A program made the position numbers and the translations under genes. Of a DNA stretch of 64,000 nucleotides, positions 15,395 through 24,316 are shown in pieces. The notes under the pieces are model-generated. The model did not search any database. It saw nothing but the letters and a program-made list of their open reading frames with translations, and had not been told where the DNA came from. Source of the DNA: Methylotenera_A sp046598525 (GTDB taxonomy: Bacteria; Pseudomonadota; Gammaproteobacteria; Burkholderiales; Methylophilaceae). How positions within the stretch are numbered: the first letter of the stretch is position 1; the number at the start of each line of letters is the position of its first letter. Location: positions 186,001 through 250,000 of the forward strand of contig JBKJIJ010000020.1 of assembly GCA_046598525.1 (NCBI GenBank). Direction: 5' to 3'.

Positions 15395-16582
15395 TTAACG
15401 CTCGTTTGAATGGCCAATCACACCTAAAATTAGTTTAACCACGCCATACATCAACCAAGACATAGTGCGCTTATAGGTGTTTCTTTTAAGCCACTCTTGC
15501 GAACAAACAGACACTGATTCTTGATGGATGGATTGCATAATTTCGGCGCGTAATTCTCTGGCAAACGTGCTGTCTTGCACCACAATATTGGCTTCGCGCG
15601 CCAGCAACATGCTAAATGGATCAATATTAGAAGAGCCAACAGTAGCCCAAGTGTTGTCAATTACCGCCACTTTGCAATGCATATAGCTTTTGCGATATTC
15701 AAAAATACTAATGCCGCTTTTTAAAAACACACTGTAAAACGCATGCGTTGCCAGCATTAAAAAATATTCCATGCGGCCTTGCAATAACAGCTGCACCGTT
15801 ACGCCGCGATTAGCCGCTTTAATCAAGGCTTGCCTAAAACGCCTGCCAGGCAAAAAATAGGCATTGGCGATAATAATTTCCGATTTTGCTGTATTAATCG
15901 CTTTCAAATAAGCCGACTCAATATCGCGTCTGTGCAGTAAATTATCACGCAATATAAAAGCGGCGCTTACAAACTTATTGCCACTTTTCTGTGCGGCGTT
16001 AGTAGCACTTTTCTTGGCCGTTTTTGGCGAATTACTATTAATATCAATTGTTTGCGGCTGCAAATGCGTTATTTTGATTCGGCGCCACAGCTTTTGCACA
16101 CTGGCCGTCATGCTAGGCAGCAATGCGCCTTGCACTTGCACGGCATAATCTACCCGAGGCGGCAAATTGCTGGGTACGTTGCTGTCATCAATAATATTAA
16201 TGCCGCCCACAAAGCCTATTTTTTCGTCAATTACCGCCACTTTGCGATGCATGCGGCGCAAGCGATTTTTTTTGAATGACCAAGGTGAAATTTTGGGCCG
16301 ATAAAACATGACTTGTACACCGGCTTTTTTAAATGCTTTTAAAAAATCGCTGGGCATGTCTTTGCAACCAAAGCCATCTAACAACACGCGCACCGTTACG
16401 CCGCGCTGGGCAGCTGCTTTAAGCGCATCGGCAATTAAATTACCGGCAGCATCTACTTCAAAAATATAGGTTTGCAGATAAATGGTGTGCTTGGCTTGCG
16501 CAATGGCGGCCGCCAACGCAGGAAAATACGCACTGCCATTTCGCAGTAAATGAATATGATTGCCAGCCAGCATTTCGTTCAT
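15395..16582 (-). CDS. clsB: Cardiolipin synthase B-like phospholipase D protein
   Basis: 395 residues with two HKD motifs (HRKVAVIDEKIGFVGGINI and HCKVAVIDNTWATVGSSNID). No signal peptide. Length and order match ClsB/YbhO, which joins phospholipids to form cardiolipin at the inner membrane. An Asn/Lys/Ser-rich spacer (SNSPKTAKKSATNAAQKSG) separates the two halves. Its start overlaps the stop of the EEP-family gene by four bases, giving the ybhP-ybhO arrangement known from enterobacteria, which supports the symbol. Confidence 0.8.
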   Translation of the reverse strand: MNEMLAGNHIHLLRNGSAYFPALAAAIAQAKHTIYLQTYIFEVDAAGNLIADALKAAAQRGVTVRVLLDGFGCKDMPSDFLKAFKKAGVQVMFYRPKISPWSFKKNRLRRMHRKVAVIDEKIGFVGGINIIDDSNVPSNLPPRVDYAVQVQGALLPSMTASVQKLWRRIKITHLQPQTIDINSNSPKTAKKSATNAAQKSGNKFVSAAFILRDNLLHRRDIESAYLKAINTAKSEIIIANAYFLPGRRFRQALIKAANRGVTVQLLLQGRMEYFLMLATHAFYSVFLKSGISIFEYRKSYMHCKVAVIDNTWATVGSSNIDPFSMLLAREANIVVQDSTFARELRAEIMQSIHQESVSVCSQEWLKRNTYKRTMSWLMYGVVKLILGVIGHSNER

Positions 16583-17370
16583 AAAGGTGTTTGTTTTAAT
16601 GAAGCTTGATTTAAGTTTGCTTGTTTTAAAAGTGTTGCCGTTAAAATGGCGTGATCAGACACTGTAACAAAACGCGCGCCAGCGTGCACCTCAACCTGCT
16701 TAATATCAAAACCGCGCACATAAATGCGGTCTAGCCTTAACACAGGCAACCACGATGGAAAACTGCGCGCCGATTTGCCAGCGTGTTGCTCAAACACTTC
16801 TTTTAAATGCAAGCGCGTGGCAAATGTGCGGCCTGCGCGCGAGCTCCAATCGTTAAAATCACCAGCAATAATCAGTGGCGAATCGGCGGGTATATGTTCA
16901 TCAATATAATCGGCCACACGGCCTAATTGCTGGCGGCGCCAATGGGCAAATAAACCTAAGTGCACGCAAATGGCATGCAAAGGCATATCCCAACCTGGCA
17001 CATCAATTGTGCAGTGCAGCATGCCACGTTGCTCGGTTGGGTGCGCCGAAATATCCACATTATTGCTGCGGATAATATTAAATTTAGAAAGCAAGGCATT
17101 GCCATGATGGCCAGCAGGGTAGGCCGAATTTTTGCCATACGAAAATTGTGGCCAAATACTATCGGCTAAAAATTCTACTTGGCCAGCCATGGGCCAGCCA
17201 GAAAAGCGCTTGCTATGGCCGCTATGGTCGTCTTGAACCTCTTGCAAAAAAAGTACATCGGCTTGCAAGTTACGCAATAATTCGCGTTGCTGATGCAATG
17301 AAAAACGGGCGTTAAAATGACTAAAGCCTTTGTGGATATTAAAAGTGGCAATGCGTAAGGTATTAGACAA
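16579..17370 (-). CDS. Endonuclease/exonuclease/phosphatase (EEP) family protein, YbhP-like
   Basis: 263 residues. EEP fold motifs are in order: IATFNIHKG (metal Asn), LFLQEVQD (catalytic Glu), HLGLFAHWRRQQL, IIAGDFNDW and TVSDHAILT (catalytic His). The family covers nucleases and phosphodiesterases. Its place directly upstream of clsB, with a 4-base overlap, matches ybhP and points to phospholipid rather than DNA chemistry. The partner's substrate has not been settled. It lies 230 bases from the divergent Crp-like gene. Confidence 0.8.
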   Translation of the reverse strand: MSNTLRIATFNIHKGFSHFNARFSLHQQRELLRNLQADVLFLQEVQDDHSGHSKRFSGWPMAGQVEFLADSIWPQFSYGKNSAYPAGHHGNALLSKFNIIRSNNVDISAHPTEQRGMLHCTIDVPGWDMPLHAICVHLGLFAHWRRQQLGRVADYIDEHIPADSPLIIAGDFNDWSSRAGRTFATRLHLKEVFEQHAGKSARSFPSWLPVLRLDRIYVRGFDIKQVEVHAGARFVTVSDHAILTATLLKQANLNQASLKQTPL

Positions 17371-17473
17371 ATTAAGCTCGGTAATGGAAATAAATAAATT
17401 AAATTGTATTTAATCGCCATAAAGCAATTATTAAAATACAAGTAATTAAGTGTATGTATTTTACCCTTAAGCT

Positions 17474-17493
17474 TGCGTGCGCTGTCGTACAGA
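17474..17493. promoter_or_regulatory. CRP-geometry inverted repeat, site F
   Basis: GTGC-GCTGTC-GTACAGA, 6-base spacer, about 110 bases upstream of the Crp-like regulator gene. Candidate autoregulatory site. Confidence 0.5.
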
Positions 17494-17601
17494 CAGTTTG
17501 CAGAAAACGCGTAGGATAAGGCTTACAGCATTATCCGTTTGCGTCTGATAATTTAGTGGATTAAATAATCGCATCATGGAATCCTCAAAAAGGGGATTTA
17601 C

Positions 17602-18342
17602 ATGAGCATGATTACACACACAACTGATACATTTCTCTTGCCACATCAAAACCGCTTGTTAGCCGCCATGTCTGTAGACGATTGGCAACAATGGGAAGCG
17701 GATTTAGAGCCTGTGGATTTTTCTCTGCACGAAGTGCTGTATGAATCTGGCAAAACGCCAGCTTATATGTATTTCCCTACCACTGCTATCGTATCCCTTT
17801 TATATATGACCAAAAGCGGCGCTTCATCTGAAGTGGCGGTGATTGGTAATGATGGCGTTGTTGGTCTTTCATTATTTTTATCTGGCAGCAATAGCCCAAA
17901 CCAAGCCATGGTGCAAACCGCTGGCAAAGGCTATAGAGTGCGCGCGCAAGTGGCTAAAAACGCTATTAATCGCGAAGGCAGTATGCTGAATATTTTATTG
18001 CGCTATTCACAAGCCATGATTACGCAAATGACACAAACCGCTGTGTGCAACCGTCACCATTCGATTGATCAGCAATTAAGCCGCCGCTTGCTTTTAAGCT
18101 TGGATAGATTGCCATCGAATGAAATTTTGATGACGCAAGAAACCTTATCAAACATGTTAGGCGTAAGGCGCGAAAGTGTGACCGATGCCGCATTAAAACT
18201 GCAAGAAGCCGGCGTAATTAGCTATAAGCGCGGCATTATTACCGTGCTAGACCGCAAAGCCTTAGAAAGCCACAGTTGCGAATGTTATGCCACTGCAAAA
18301 AAAGAGCAAGAACGTTTGCAAGAAATGGCGTTTAACGATTAA
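17602..18342 (+). CDS. Crp/Fnr-family transcription regulator
   Basis: 246 residues. The N-terminal cyclic-nucleotide-binding-like beta roll (about 20-130) includes LYESGKTPAYMYFPTTAIV and EVAVIGNDGVVGLSLFL. It lacks the Arg-Ser phosphate cassette of true CRP and the FNR cysteines, so the signal is probably not cAMP or an Fe-S cluster. The C-terminal winged helix (about 165-225) has the recognition helix GVRRESVTDAALKLQEAG. The Arg-Glu pair of CRP is kept (RRES), which fits binding to TGTxC-N6-GxACA sites like those found across this window. AGGGGAT precedes the ATG. C-terminal tail CECYATAKKEQERL. The effector is unknown. Confidence 0.85.
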   Translation: MSMITHTTDTFLLPHQNRLLAAMSVDDWQQWEADLEPVDFSLHEVLYESGKTPAYMYFPTTAIVSLLYMTKSGASSEVAVIGNDGVVGLSLFLSGSNSPNQAMVQTAGKGYRVRAQVAKNAINREGSMLNILLRYSQAMITQMTQTAVCNRHHSIDQQLSRRLLLSLDRLPSNEILMTQETLSNMLGVRRESVTDAALKLQEAGVISYKRGIITVLDRKALESHSCECYATAKKEQERLQEMAFND

Positions 18343-18353
18343 AACACCTTTAT

Positions 18354-18384
18354 AACGCCACGATTAATGTGGCGTTTTTTTTAA
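18354..18384. terminator. Terminator of the Crp-like gene
   Basis: Hairpin aacgccac-gattaat-gtggcgtt followed by an uninterrupted T run. Confidence 0.85.
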
Positions 18385-18490
18385 TCAAAATCATTTAATT
18401 AAGTCGTTTAATTAAATATCATTATTTGAAATAAAACTGCACAATTTATGCAGTATCATCTTATTTTACACATTTAATAAAGCAATAATA

Positions 18491-19504
18491 ATGGCAATTT
18501 TAGTCACCGGCGGCGCAGGTTATATTGGTTCTCACACTTGCGTGCAAATGCTGGCAGCGGGGCATGAGGTTATCGTGATGGATAACTTATCCAACAGCTC
18601 GCCAGAATCACTCAATCGCGTTACGCATATTTCTGGCAAAACATTTACCTTTATTCAGGCGGATATTCGCGATAAAGCAGCGTTGCGTGAGATTTTTACC
18701 GCGCATAATATTAGCGCGGTAGTGCATTTTGCTGGTTTAAAAGCCGTGGGTGAATCAACCGAAAAGCCGCATTTATATTACGATAACAACGTTGTAGGCA
18801 GCCTTAATTTGTTTGAGGTAATGGCCGAATTTAATGTTAAAAATATCGTATTTAGCTCATCTGCCACCGTATATGGCGACCCAACAACCGTGCCAATTAA
18901 AGAAGATTTCCCACTTAGCGCGACTAATCCATATGGCCGCAGCAAATTAATGATTGAAGATATTTTGCGCGATATGCACAAAGCCGATAACACTTGGCGC
19001 ATTGCTTTATTGCGCTACTTTAACCCGATTGGCGCGCACCATAGCGGCTTAATCGGTGAAGATCCAAACGGAATCCCTAACAATTTATTGCCATATGTGG
19101 CGCAAGTGGCCGTAGGGCGCTTGGCAAAATTGCGCGTATTTGGCGACGATTACGCCACGCATGACGGCACAGGCGTGCGCGATTATATTCATGTGATGGA
19201 TTTAGCCGATGGCCATGTGGCCGCCTTGGAATACTTGGCAAGCCACCAAGCCATGATTACGGTTAACTTAGGCACTGGCATTGGTTACAGCGTGTTAGAT
19301 GTGGTTAACGCCTTTGCGGCCAGCAGCAGCAAAACGATTCCGTATGAAATTTTACCCAGACGCTTGGGCGATGTGGCGATTAATTATGCCGATGCCACAG
19401 TGGCCAAAACCGTATTAGGCTGGCAGGCCACGCGTAACTTAGACGATATGTGCCGCGATACTTGGCATTGGCAATCTAGCAACCCAAATGGGTTTGCCAA
19501 ATAG
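18491..19504 (+). CDS. galE: UDP-glucose 4-epimerase
   Basis: 337 residues, full family length. NAD-binding GGAGYIGSHT at residues 7-16, the DIRD segment, the catalytic Ser-Ser-Ala (VFSSSATVYG), and Tyr and Lys in NPYGRSKLMIE. Interconverts UDP-glucose and UDP-galactose for polysaccharide and LPS synthesis. It is a single gene preceded by an AT-rich promoter region after the Crp terminator. Confidence 0.92.
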   Translation: MAILVTGGAGYIGSHTCVQMLAAGHEVIVMDNLSNSSPESLNRVTHISGKTFTFIQADIRDKAALREIFTAHNISAVVHFAGLKAVGESTEKPHLYYDNNVVGSLNLFEVMAEFNVKNIVFSSSATVYGDPTTVPIKEDFPLSATNPYGRSKLMIEDILRDMHKADNTWRIALLRYFNPIGAHHSGLIGEDPNGIPNNLLPYVAQVAVGRLAKLRVFGDDYATHDGTGVRDYIHVMDLADGHVAALEYLASHQAMITVNLGTGIGYSVLDVVNAFAASSSKTIPYEILPRRLGDVAINYADATVAKTVLGWQATRNLDDMCRDTWHWQSSNPNGFAK

Positions 19505-19513
19505 CAATAAAAC

Positions 19514-19741
19514 TTAAGCCGTTGCGTAAAGGCTCATTTGCAAATTGCGGTGCTCAACGTTTAAACGAATAATATCGTCAATCGTTGTAGTGCCCACGCC
19601 AATCGTGTCCAAGTAATCATCATCTGGCTCTTCTACCTCTTCAAATGCATAAAAGCTATGCTCATCAGGCGCGTATTCATCATCAATTTGTTGTAATTCT
19701 TGCTCTTCACGCATCTCGCGCAAACGGTTTAATAATTTCAT
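19514..19741 (-). CDS. Small acidic protein of unknown function
   Basis: 75 residues. A helical, charged N-terminus (MKLLNRLREMREEQELQQID) is followed by a strongly acidic stretch (YAPDEHSFYAFEEVEEPDDD) and a C-terminal segment (TTIDDIIRLNVEHRNLQMSL). AAGGAT stands before the ATG. No domain recognised. It converges on galE, 9 bases away. Confidence 0.55.
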   Translation of the reverse strand: MKLLNRLREMREEQELQQIDDEYAPDEHSFYAFEEVEEPDDDYLDTIGVGTTTIDDIIRLNVEHRNLQMSLYATA

Positions 19742-19911
19742 TTTTAATATCCTTAAATAGTGCTTAAATTAAAAATGTATTATGGTTTTTGATTGTGTCA
19801 GTTTGATTGAATAAATATGTCAGTTTGATGCAATTTAAACCATGCAAAATGGACTAAAATGCGTGACAAATAAGGTGTTTAGTTAAACGTGCTTAATGAA
19901 AAGGATGCAGG

Positions 19912-20094
19912 ATGTCGGAAACAGAAAAAAGCGCAGCGCCAACGGGCAACGGTATGTTGCTAAAGTTAGAAGAATTAATCGCCAAAAGCTGTGATTGCAA
20001 ATTGCGCACGCATTGCATTGATAAAACTAGCCCAGATTGCCTAAAGCATCGCAACTTGTACGCAGAGGCAATGCTAGCGCGCAATAAAGGCTAG
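19912..20094 (+). CDS. Small Cys-containing protein of unknown function
   Basis: 60 residues. The start is preceded by AAAGGATGCAGG. The middle holds four cysteines and two histidines (SCDCKLRTHCIDKTSPDCLK, then HR), a possible metal site. No signal peptide. It resembles no family I can name. Confidence 0.55.
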   Translation: MSETEKSAAPTGNGMLLKLEELIAKSCDCKLRTHCIDKTSPDCLKHRNLYAEAMLARNKG

Positions 20095-20116
20095 TTTTAC
20101 AGGTGTGATTTAACCG

Positions 20117-20698
20117 TTAAAACAAGCTTGATTGCGCAATACTTGCTTGATTGGCCACTACGCAACGCACACTATCGCCCAACTTTAATTCACCACCCAC
20201 AATAATGCGCGCATTTACCCCGCCGTGGCCGCGCATGGCGTTATACGCGCCTTTGCCCAATGCGGTTTCCATTTTGCTGCAAGGCTCACAAGGGCCCGTA
20301 ATTTCTAACACCACATCGCCAATGTGCAATTGCATGGCTTGGTCTTTAAATAAGCTTTTGGCGGCCAGCAAATTAATGCCAGACACCAGCAAATTTCGCC
20401 TTAACCAGCTTGCATCAATCGGCTTATTTAAAAAAGCCGCCAACACCGCTATATGTTCAGCTTGAATCAAGGTGACTTGTCTATTACTACCAAGCGGATT
20501 GCGCGAAGGCGTCTGCAATGTTCTATCGCCCACCAAACCTTGGCCAGCAAGCGCAAGTGTAGAAGCCACTTTTGAACAAGGCACATTACGCGATGGGCGC
20601 AAATAAATGGCATCTAGCTGGCCATTTTGGGCAAATTGCGCTGTCAGCGTGCGTAAATCTGAATTTGTGGCGGGTGCAGGTGTCATGATAATGTGCAT
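20117..20698 (-). CDS. MOSC-domain protein
   Basis: 193 residues from 20698 (a second ATG at 20686 is as likely; neither has a strong ribosome site). MOSC core (about 40-185) with GLVGDRTLQTP, RQVTLIQAEHI, RRNLLVSGINL and the catalytic-Cys region ITGPCEPCSKM. MOSC proteins carry sulfur for, or use, the molybdenum cofactor. A longer reading to 20764 would overlap the divergent gene at 20717. Substrate unknown. Confidence 0.8.
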   Translation of the reverse strand: MHIIMTPAPATNSDLRTLTAQFAQNGQLDAIYLRPSRNVPCSKVASTLALAGQGLVGDRTLQTPSRNPLGSNRQVTLIQAEHIAVLAAFLNKPIDASWLRRNLLVSGINLLAAKSLFKDQAMQLHIGDVVLEITGPCEPCSKMETALGKGAYNAMRGHGGVNARIIVGGELKLGDSVRCVVANQASIAQSSLF

Positions 20699-20716
20699 TT
20701 TACAGAGGAAAGCGCC

Positions 20717-20887
20717 ATGCAAACGGATAACGTTGATAAAGAGAACAAACAAACTGACCTGCAACTATTAGCCATTGAAAACCAATTAAAAACCATCAAT
20801 CAAAATCTGCTGAATGTGTTTTGGATTGTAGGATTTTTTGCCTTTTTATATTTTGGGCTGATGATTTATTTCATGTTTCTGCGCTAA
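20717..20887 (+). CDS. Small single-pass membrane protein
   Basis: 56 residues. A hydrophilic N-terminal half (MQTDNVDKENKQTDLQLLAI) is followed by one membrane segment (VFWIVGFFAFLYFGLMIYFM). GAGGAAAG precedes the ATG. It is transcribed divergently from the MOSC gene. Unknown function. Confidence 0.6.
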   Translation: MQTDNVDKENKQTDLQLLAIENQLKTINQNLLNVFWIVGFFAFLYFGLMIYFMFLR

Positions 20888-20928
20888 ATCGTTACACTTT
20901 TACCAACTTACACTTTATGGTTTAACAC

Positions 20929-22335
20929 TTGCTACCATCCATCACTTTTTTAGATTTAGAAACCACAGGCGCTACGCCCTTGCGTGACCGCATTACCGAA
21001 ATTGCGTTGGTGCGGTTTGATAACGGCGTTGAAACGGCGCGCTGGCAAACCTTGGTTAACCCAGAGCAGCCAATTCCTGCATTTATTCAGCAACTGACTA
21101 CCATTAGCAATGAAATGGTGGCCAATGCGCCCTTGTTTAAGGACGTAGCGGATACGCTATTGGCTTTTTTAGAAGGTAGCGTATTGGCGGCACACAATGT
21201 GCGTTTTGATCATGGATTTTTAAAGTCTGAATTTAAGCGCATTGGCATTACATTGCGCCAAAAGGTGATTTGCACGGTTAAGCTTTCGCGCATGCTGTAC
21301 CCGCAACATAAAAGCCACGGTTTAGATGCCATTATGCAGCGCCATAATTTAACTACCATTGCCCGCCACCGCGCCATGGGCGATGTAGATGTGATGTTGG
21401 GATTTATTGAATCAGCGCAATTAGAGTTGGGCGATGCCGCCATTAAAAATGCCGCCGCCAAGCTCATGAGCGCACCCAGTTTGCCATCGCATTTAGATGC
21501 CAACTTATTAGACGATATGCCCAAAACTTCAGGTGTTTACTTGTTTTATGGCGATAATGATTTGCCGCTGTATATTGGCAAAAGCGTGAATATTCGCGCG
21601 CGCGTGTTAAGCCATTTTAGTAGTGACCACGCCAGCACCAAAGAAATGCGCATTTCGCAAGAAATTAAACGCGTAGAGTGGATAACCACCGCCGGAGATT
21701 TCAGCGCGCTGTTATTAGAATCGCAATTAGTCAAAACGCGCCAACCCATTCATAACCGCCAGTTACGCAATGAGCGCCAACTATGCAGCTGGAAATTAAC
21801 CAAGGACCCGCTAGCCAAAAATTTATTAGAATTAGTGCGCGAAAGCGACATTAACCCAGTTGAATTAGGCCAATTATTTGGCACCTTTAAAAGCAAACGC
21901 CAAGCGGTAGAAGCCTTACGCAGCATGGCCGAAGCGCATCAGCTTTGCCCGCGCTATTTGGGTTTAGAAGCCGCTGGCAGTGGCGCTTGTTTTTCTAGCC
22001 AAATTAAACGCTGCAAAGGCGTATGCTGCGGCAAAGAATTACCCGAAATTCATTATTTGCGTCTGCAACAAGCACTGGTTGCGCACCGCTTAAAAAACTG
22101 GCCCTACGCTGGCAAAATTGGTATACGCGAACACAGCGGCGAAAACGATAAAACCCAGCTGCACATTTTTGAATATTGGACTTATTTAGGCGTGATTGAA
22201 AATGAAGCCGAATTAGCCGAAAAATTGCAAGAAAGCAACCAACTTAAATTTGATTTAGATACTTATAAATTGCTTTTAAAAGCCTTTAACAGCCCTAAAA
22301 CGCAAGTGATTCAGTTTAATCAATTAGCCGTTTAA
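20929..22335 (+). CDS. DnaQ-type exonuclease fused to a UvrC-like GIY-YIG nuclease
   Basis: 468 residues starting at TTG. Residues about 1-165 are a DEDDh 3'-5' exonuclease (FLDLETTG, AHNVRFDHGFL, HRAMGDVD), as in the epsilon subunit of DNA polymerase III. Residues about 190-280 form a GIY-YIG domain (TSGVYLFYGDNDLPLYIGKS, ESQLVKTRQPIHN), as in UvrC and Cho. The rest contains CFSSQIKRCKGVCCGKE, as in Cho-like proteins. Such fusions are annotated as exonuclease/Cho-type repair proteins in proteobacteria. A role in trimming or incising damaged DNA is likely. It sits 45 bases upstream of recQ, a repair helicase on the same strand. Confidence 0.8.
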   Translation: MLPSITFLDLETTGATPLRDRITEIALVRFDNGVETARWQTLVNPEQPIPAFIQQLTTISNEMVANAPLFKDVADTLLAFLEGSVLAAHNVRFDHGFLKSEFKRIGITLRQKVICTVKLSRMLYPQHKSHGLDAIMQRHNLTTIARHRAMGDVDVMLGFIESAQLELGDAAIKNAAAKLMSAPSLPSHLDANLLDDMPKTSGVYLFYGDNDLPLYIGKSVNIRARVLSHFSSDHASTKEMRISQEIKRVEWITTAGDFSALLLESQLVKTRQPIHNRQLRNERQLCSWKLTKDPLAKNLLELVRESDINPVELGQLFGTFKSKRQAVEALRSMAEAHQLCPRYLGLEAAGSGACFSSQIKRCKGVCCGKELPEIHYLRLQQALVAHRLKNWPYAGKIGIREHSGENDKTQLHIFEYWTYLGVIENEAELAEKLQESNQLKFDLDTYKLLLKAFNSPKTQVIQFNQLAV

Positions 22336-22400
22336 TTTTTTAGTTTTAATAGCCGGTTTTAGCCTAAAAGCTGGCCGGCATGCAGTGTACAATGCACGTC

Positions 22401-24248
22401 ATGACAGCTTCTCTCGCCCAGCAACGCCTGCACCAAGTATTCGGATATTCTACCTTTCGCGGTGAGCAGCAGGCCATTATTGAGCATGTAACCGCCGGTG
22501 GCGATGCGCTTGTGTTAATGCCAACCGGCGGCGGAAAATCCTTGTGTTATCAATTGCCTGCCTTATTGCGTAGCGGCGTGACCATTGTGGTTTCGCCATT
22601 AATTGCGCTAATGCAAAACCAAGTTGAGGCATTGCAGCAATTGGGTGTAAAAGCCGCTTATTTAAATTCTAGTTTAGATGCTGAACAAGCGCGCCAAGTG
22701 ACGGCCCAGCTAAATCAAGGTGAGCTGGAAATTTTATATGTAGCGCCTGAGCGCTTGTTATTAAGCGGATTTTTAGCGCAGCTAGAACAAATTGAAAAGC
22801 ACACTGGCATTGCGCTTTTCGCCATTGATGAGGCGCATTGCGTATCGGAATGGGGCCATGATTTTAGGCCTGAATACCGCAAATTAACCGCTTTGCACAC
22901 GCAATTCCCCAATGTGCCACGCATTGCGCTAACCGCCACTGCCGATGCGCCAACGCGTGCCGAAATTGTAGAGCGCTTATCACTTGAAAATGCGCGCCAA
23001 TTTGTGGCTAGTTTTGATAGGCCCAATATTCGTTATCGCGTGACGCATAAATTAAAAGCGCGTGAGCAGCTTGCGGCATTTTTAGAGGCAGAACACGCCA
23101 ACGATGCTGGCATTGTGTATTGTTTATCGCGCAAAAAGGTAGAAGAAACCGCCAGTTGGCTTAAAGAGCGCGGTTGGGATGCGCTGCCTTACCACGCAGG
23201 GCTAGATAGCAGTGTTCGCAGCCAAAACCAGCGCCGATTTTTGCGTGAAGAAGGCGTGATTATTGTGGCCACCATTGCGTTTGGTATGGGTATCGATAAG
23301 CCAAATGTGCGTTTTGTAGCGCATTTAGATTTGCCCAAAAGCATGGAAAGTTATTACCAAGAAACCGGCCGCGCAGGGCGCGATGGCTTGCCAGCAAACG
23401 CTTGGATGGCCTATGGCTTGGGCGATGTAGTGAGCATGCGCCAGATGTTGGATAGCGGCGATGCGCCAGAAGAGCGCAAACAGGTAGAGCGGCAAAAGTT
23501 GGATGCATTATTAGGCTTTTGCGAATCCACAGCCTGCCGCCACCAAACTTTATTGCGCTATTTTGGTGAGCAGCATGCGGGCAATTGCAGCCAATGCGAT
23601 AACTGTTTAAACCCTGTTGATACTTGGGATGCCACGCAAGCGGCGCAAATGGCGCTATCTGCCGTTTATCGCACAGGGCAGCGTTTTGGCGTAGTGCATT
23701 TAATTGATGTGTTGCTGGGCAAAACCAATGTAAAAGTAGCGCAATTTAATCATCAAGCTTTAAGCGTATTTGGCGTGGGTAAAAATATAGCAGCGGCGCA
23801 ATGGAGTAGCGTATTTAGGCAGCTGGTGGCGGGTGGTTATTTAGAAAGCGATATTCAAGCCTATGGCGGGCTAAAGTTAACCGAAGCGGCGCGGCCAGTG
23901 TTAAAAAATGAGGCCGAAATTTGGCTTAGGCGCGATATTGAAGTGGCTGGCAAAGCCAAAGCCAGCTTAAGCAAAGCGCAGCGCAGCTCTAACGCCAAAG
24001 CCGCTTACGATGGGCTGGATGATGACCCATTGTGGCACGCGCTTAAAGCCAGAAGGCTAGAGTTAGCGCGCGAACAAGGCGTGCCGCCTTATGTTATTTT
24101 TCATGATAGTACGCTGCTAGAAATTTTAAATCAGCGCCCACAAAGTTTGACAGAAATGAGCCGTATAACGGGTGTTGGGCAAGCCAAATTAGACCGTTAT
24201 GGCGATGATTTTTTATTAGTTTTAGAAAACGCTAGCTATCACAATTAA
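22401..24248 (+). CDS. recQ: ATP-dependent DNA helicase RecQ
   Basis: 615 residues from the ATG at 22401 (an in-frame ATG at 22380 would add seven). Helicase motifs: MPTGGGKSLCYQLPAL (Walker A), DEAHCVSEWGHDFRPEY, LTATA, GIVYCLSRK, TIAFGMGIDKPNVRFV and QETGRAGRDG. The RQC zinc site (CESTACRHQ, CSQCDNC) and a C-terminal HRDC domain (LEILNQRPQSLTEMSRITGV) complete the full RecQ architecture. Unwinds DNA in recombination and fork repair. Confidence 0.92.
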   Translation: MTASLAQQRLHQVFGYSTFRGEQQAIIEHVTAGGDALVLMPTGGGKSLCYQLPALLRSGVTIVVSPLIALMQNQVEALQQLGVKAAYLNSSLDAEQARQVTAQLNQGELEILYVAPERLLLSGFLAQLEQIEKHTGIALFAIDEAHCVSEWGHDFRPEYRKLTALHTQFPNVPRIALTATADAPTRAEIVERLSLENARQFVASFDRPNIRYRVTHKLKAREQLAAFLEAEHANDAGIVYCLSRKKVEETASWLKERGWDALPYHAGLDSSVRSQNQRRFLREEGVIIVATIAFGMGIDKPNVRFVAHLDLPKSMESYYQETGRAGRDGLPANAWMAYGLGDVVSMRQMLDSGDAPEERKQVERQKLDALLGFCESTACRHQTLLRYFGEQHAGNCSQCDNCLNPVDTWDATQAAQMALSAVYRTGQRFGVVHLIDVLLGKTNVKVAQFNHQALSVFGVGKNIAAAQWSSVFRQLVAGGYLESDIQAYGGLKLTEAARPVLKNEAEIWLRRDIEVAGKAKASLSKAQRSSNAKAAYDGLDDDPLWHALKARRLELAREQGVPPYVIFHDSTLLEILNQRPQSLTEMSRITGVGQAKLDRYGDDFLLVLENASYHN

Positions 24249-24316
24249 ATAGGGTCATTGTGATGGGTTAGGGTCAAAAATTTAAACCAGCTTTGATGGT
24301 TAATTTTTGTAAGCAA

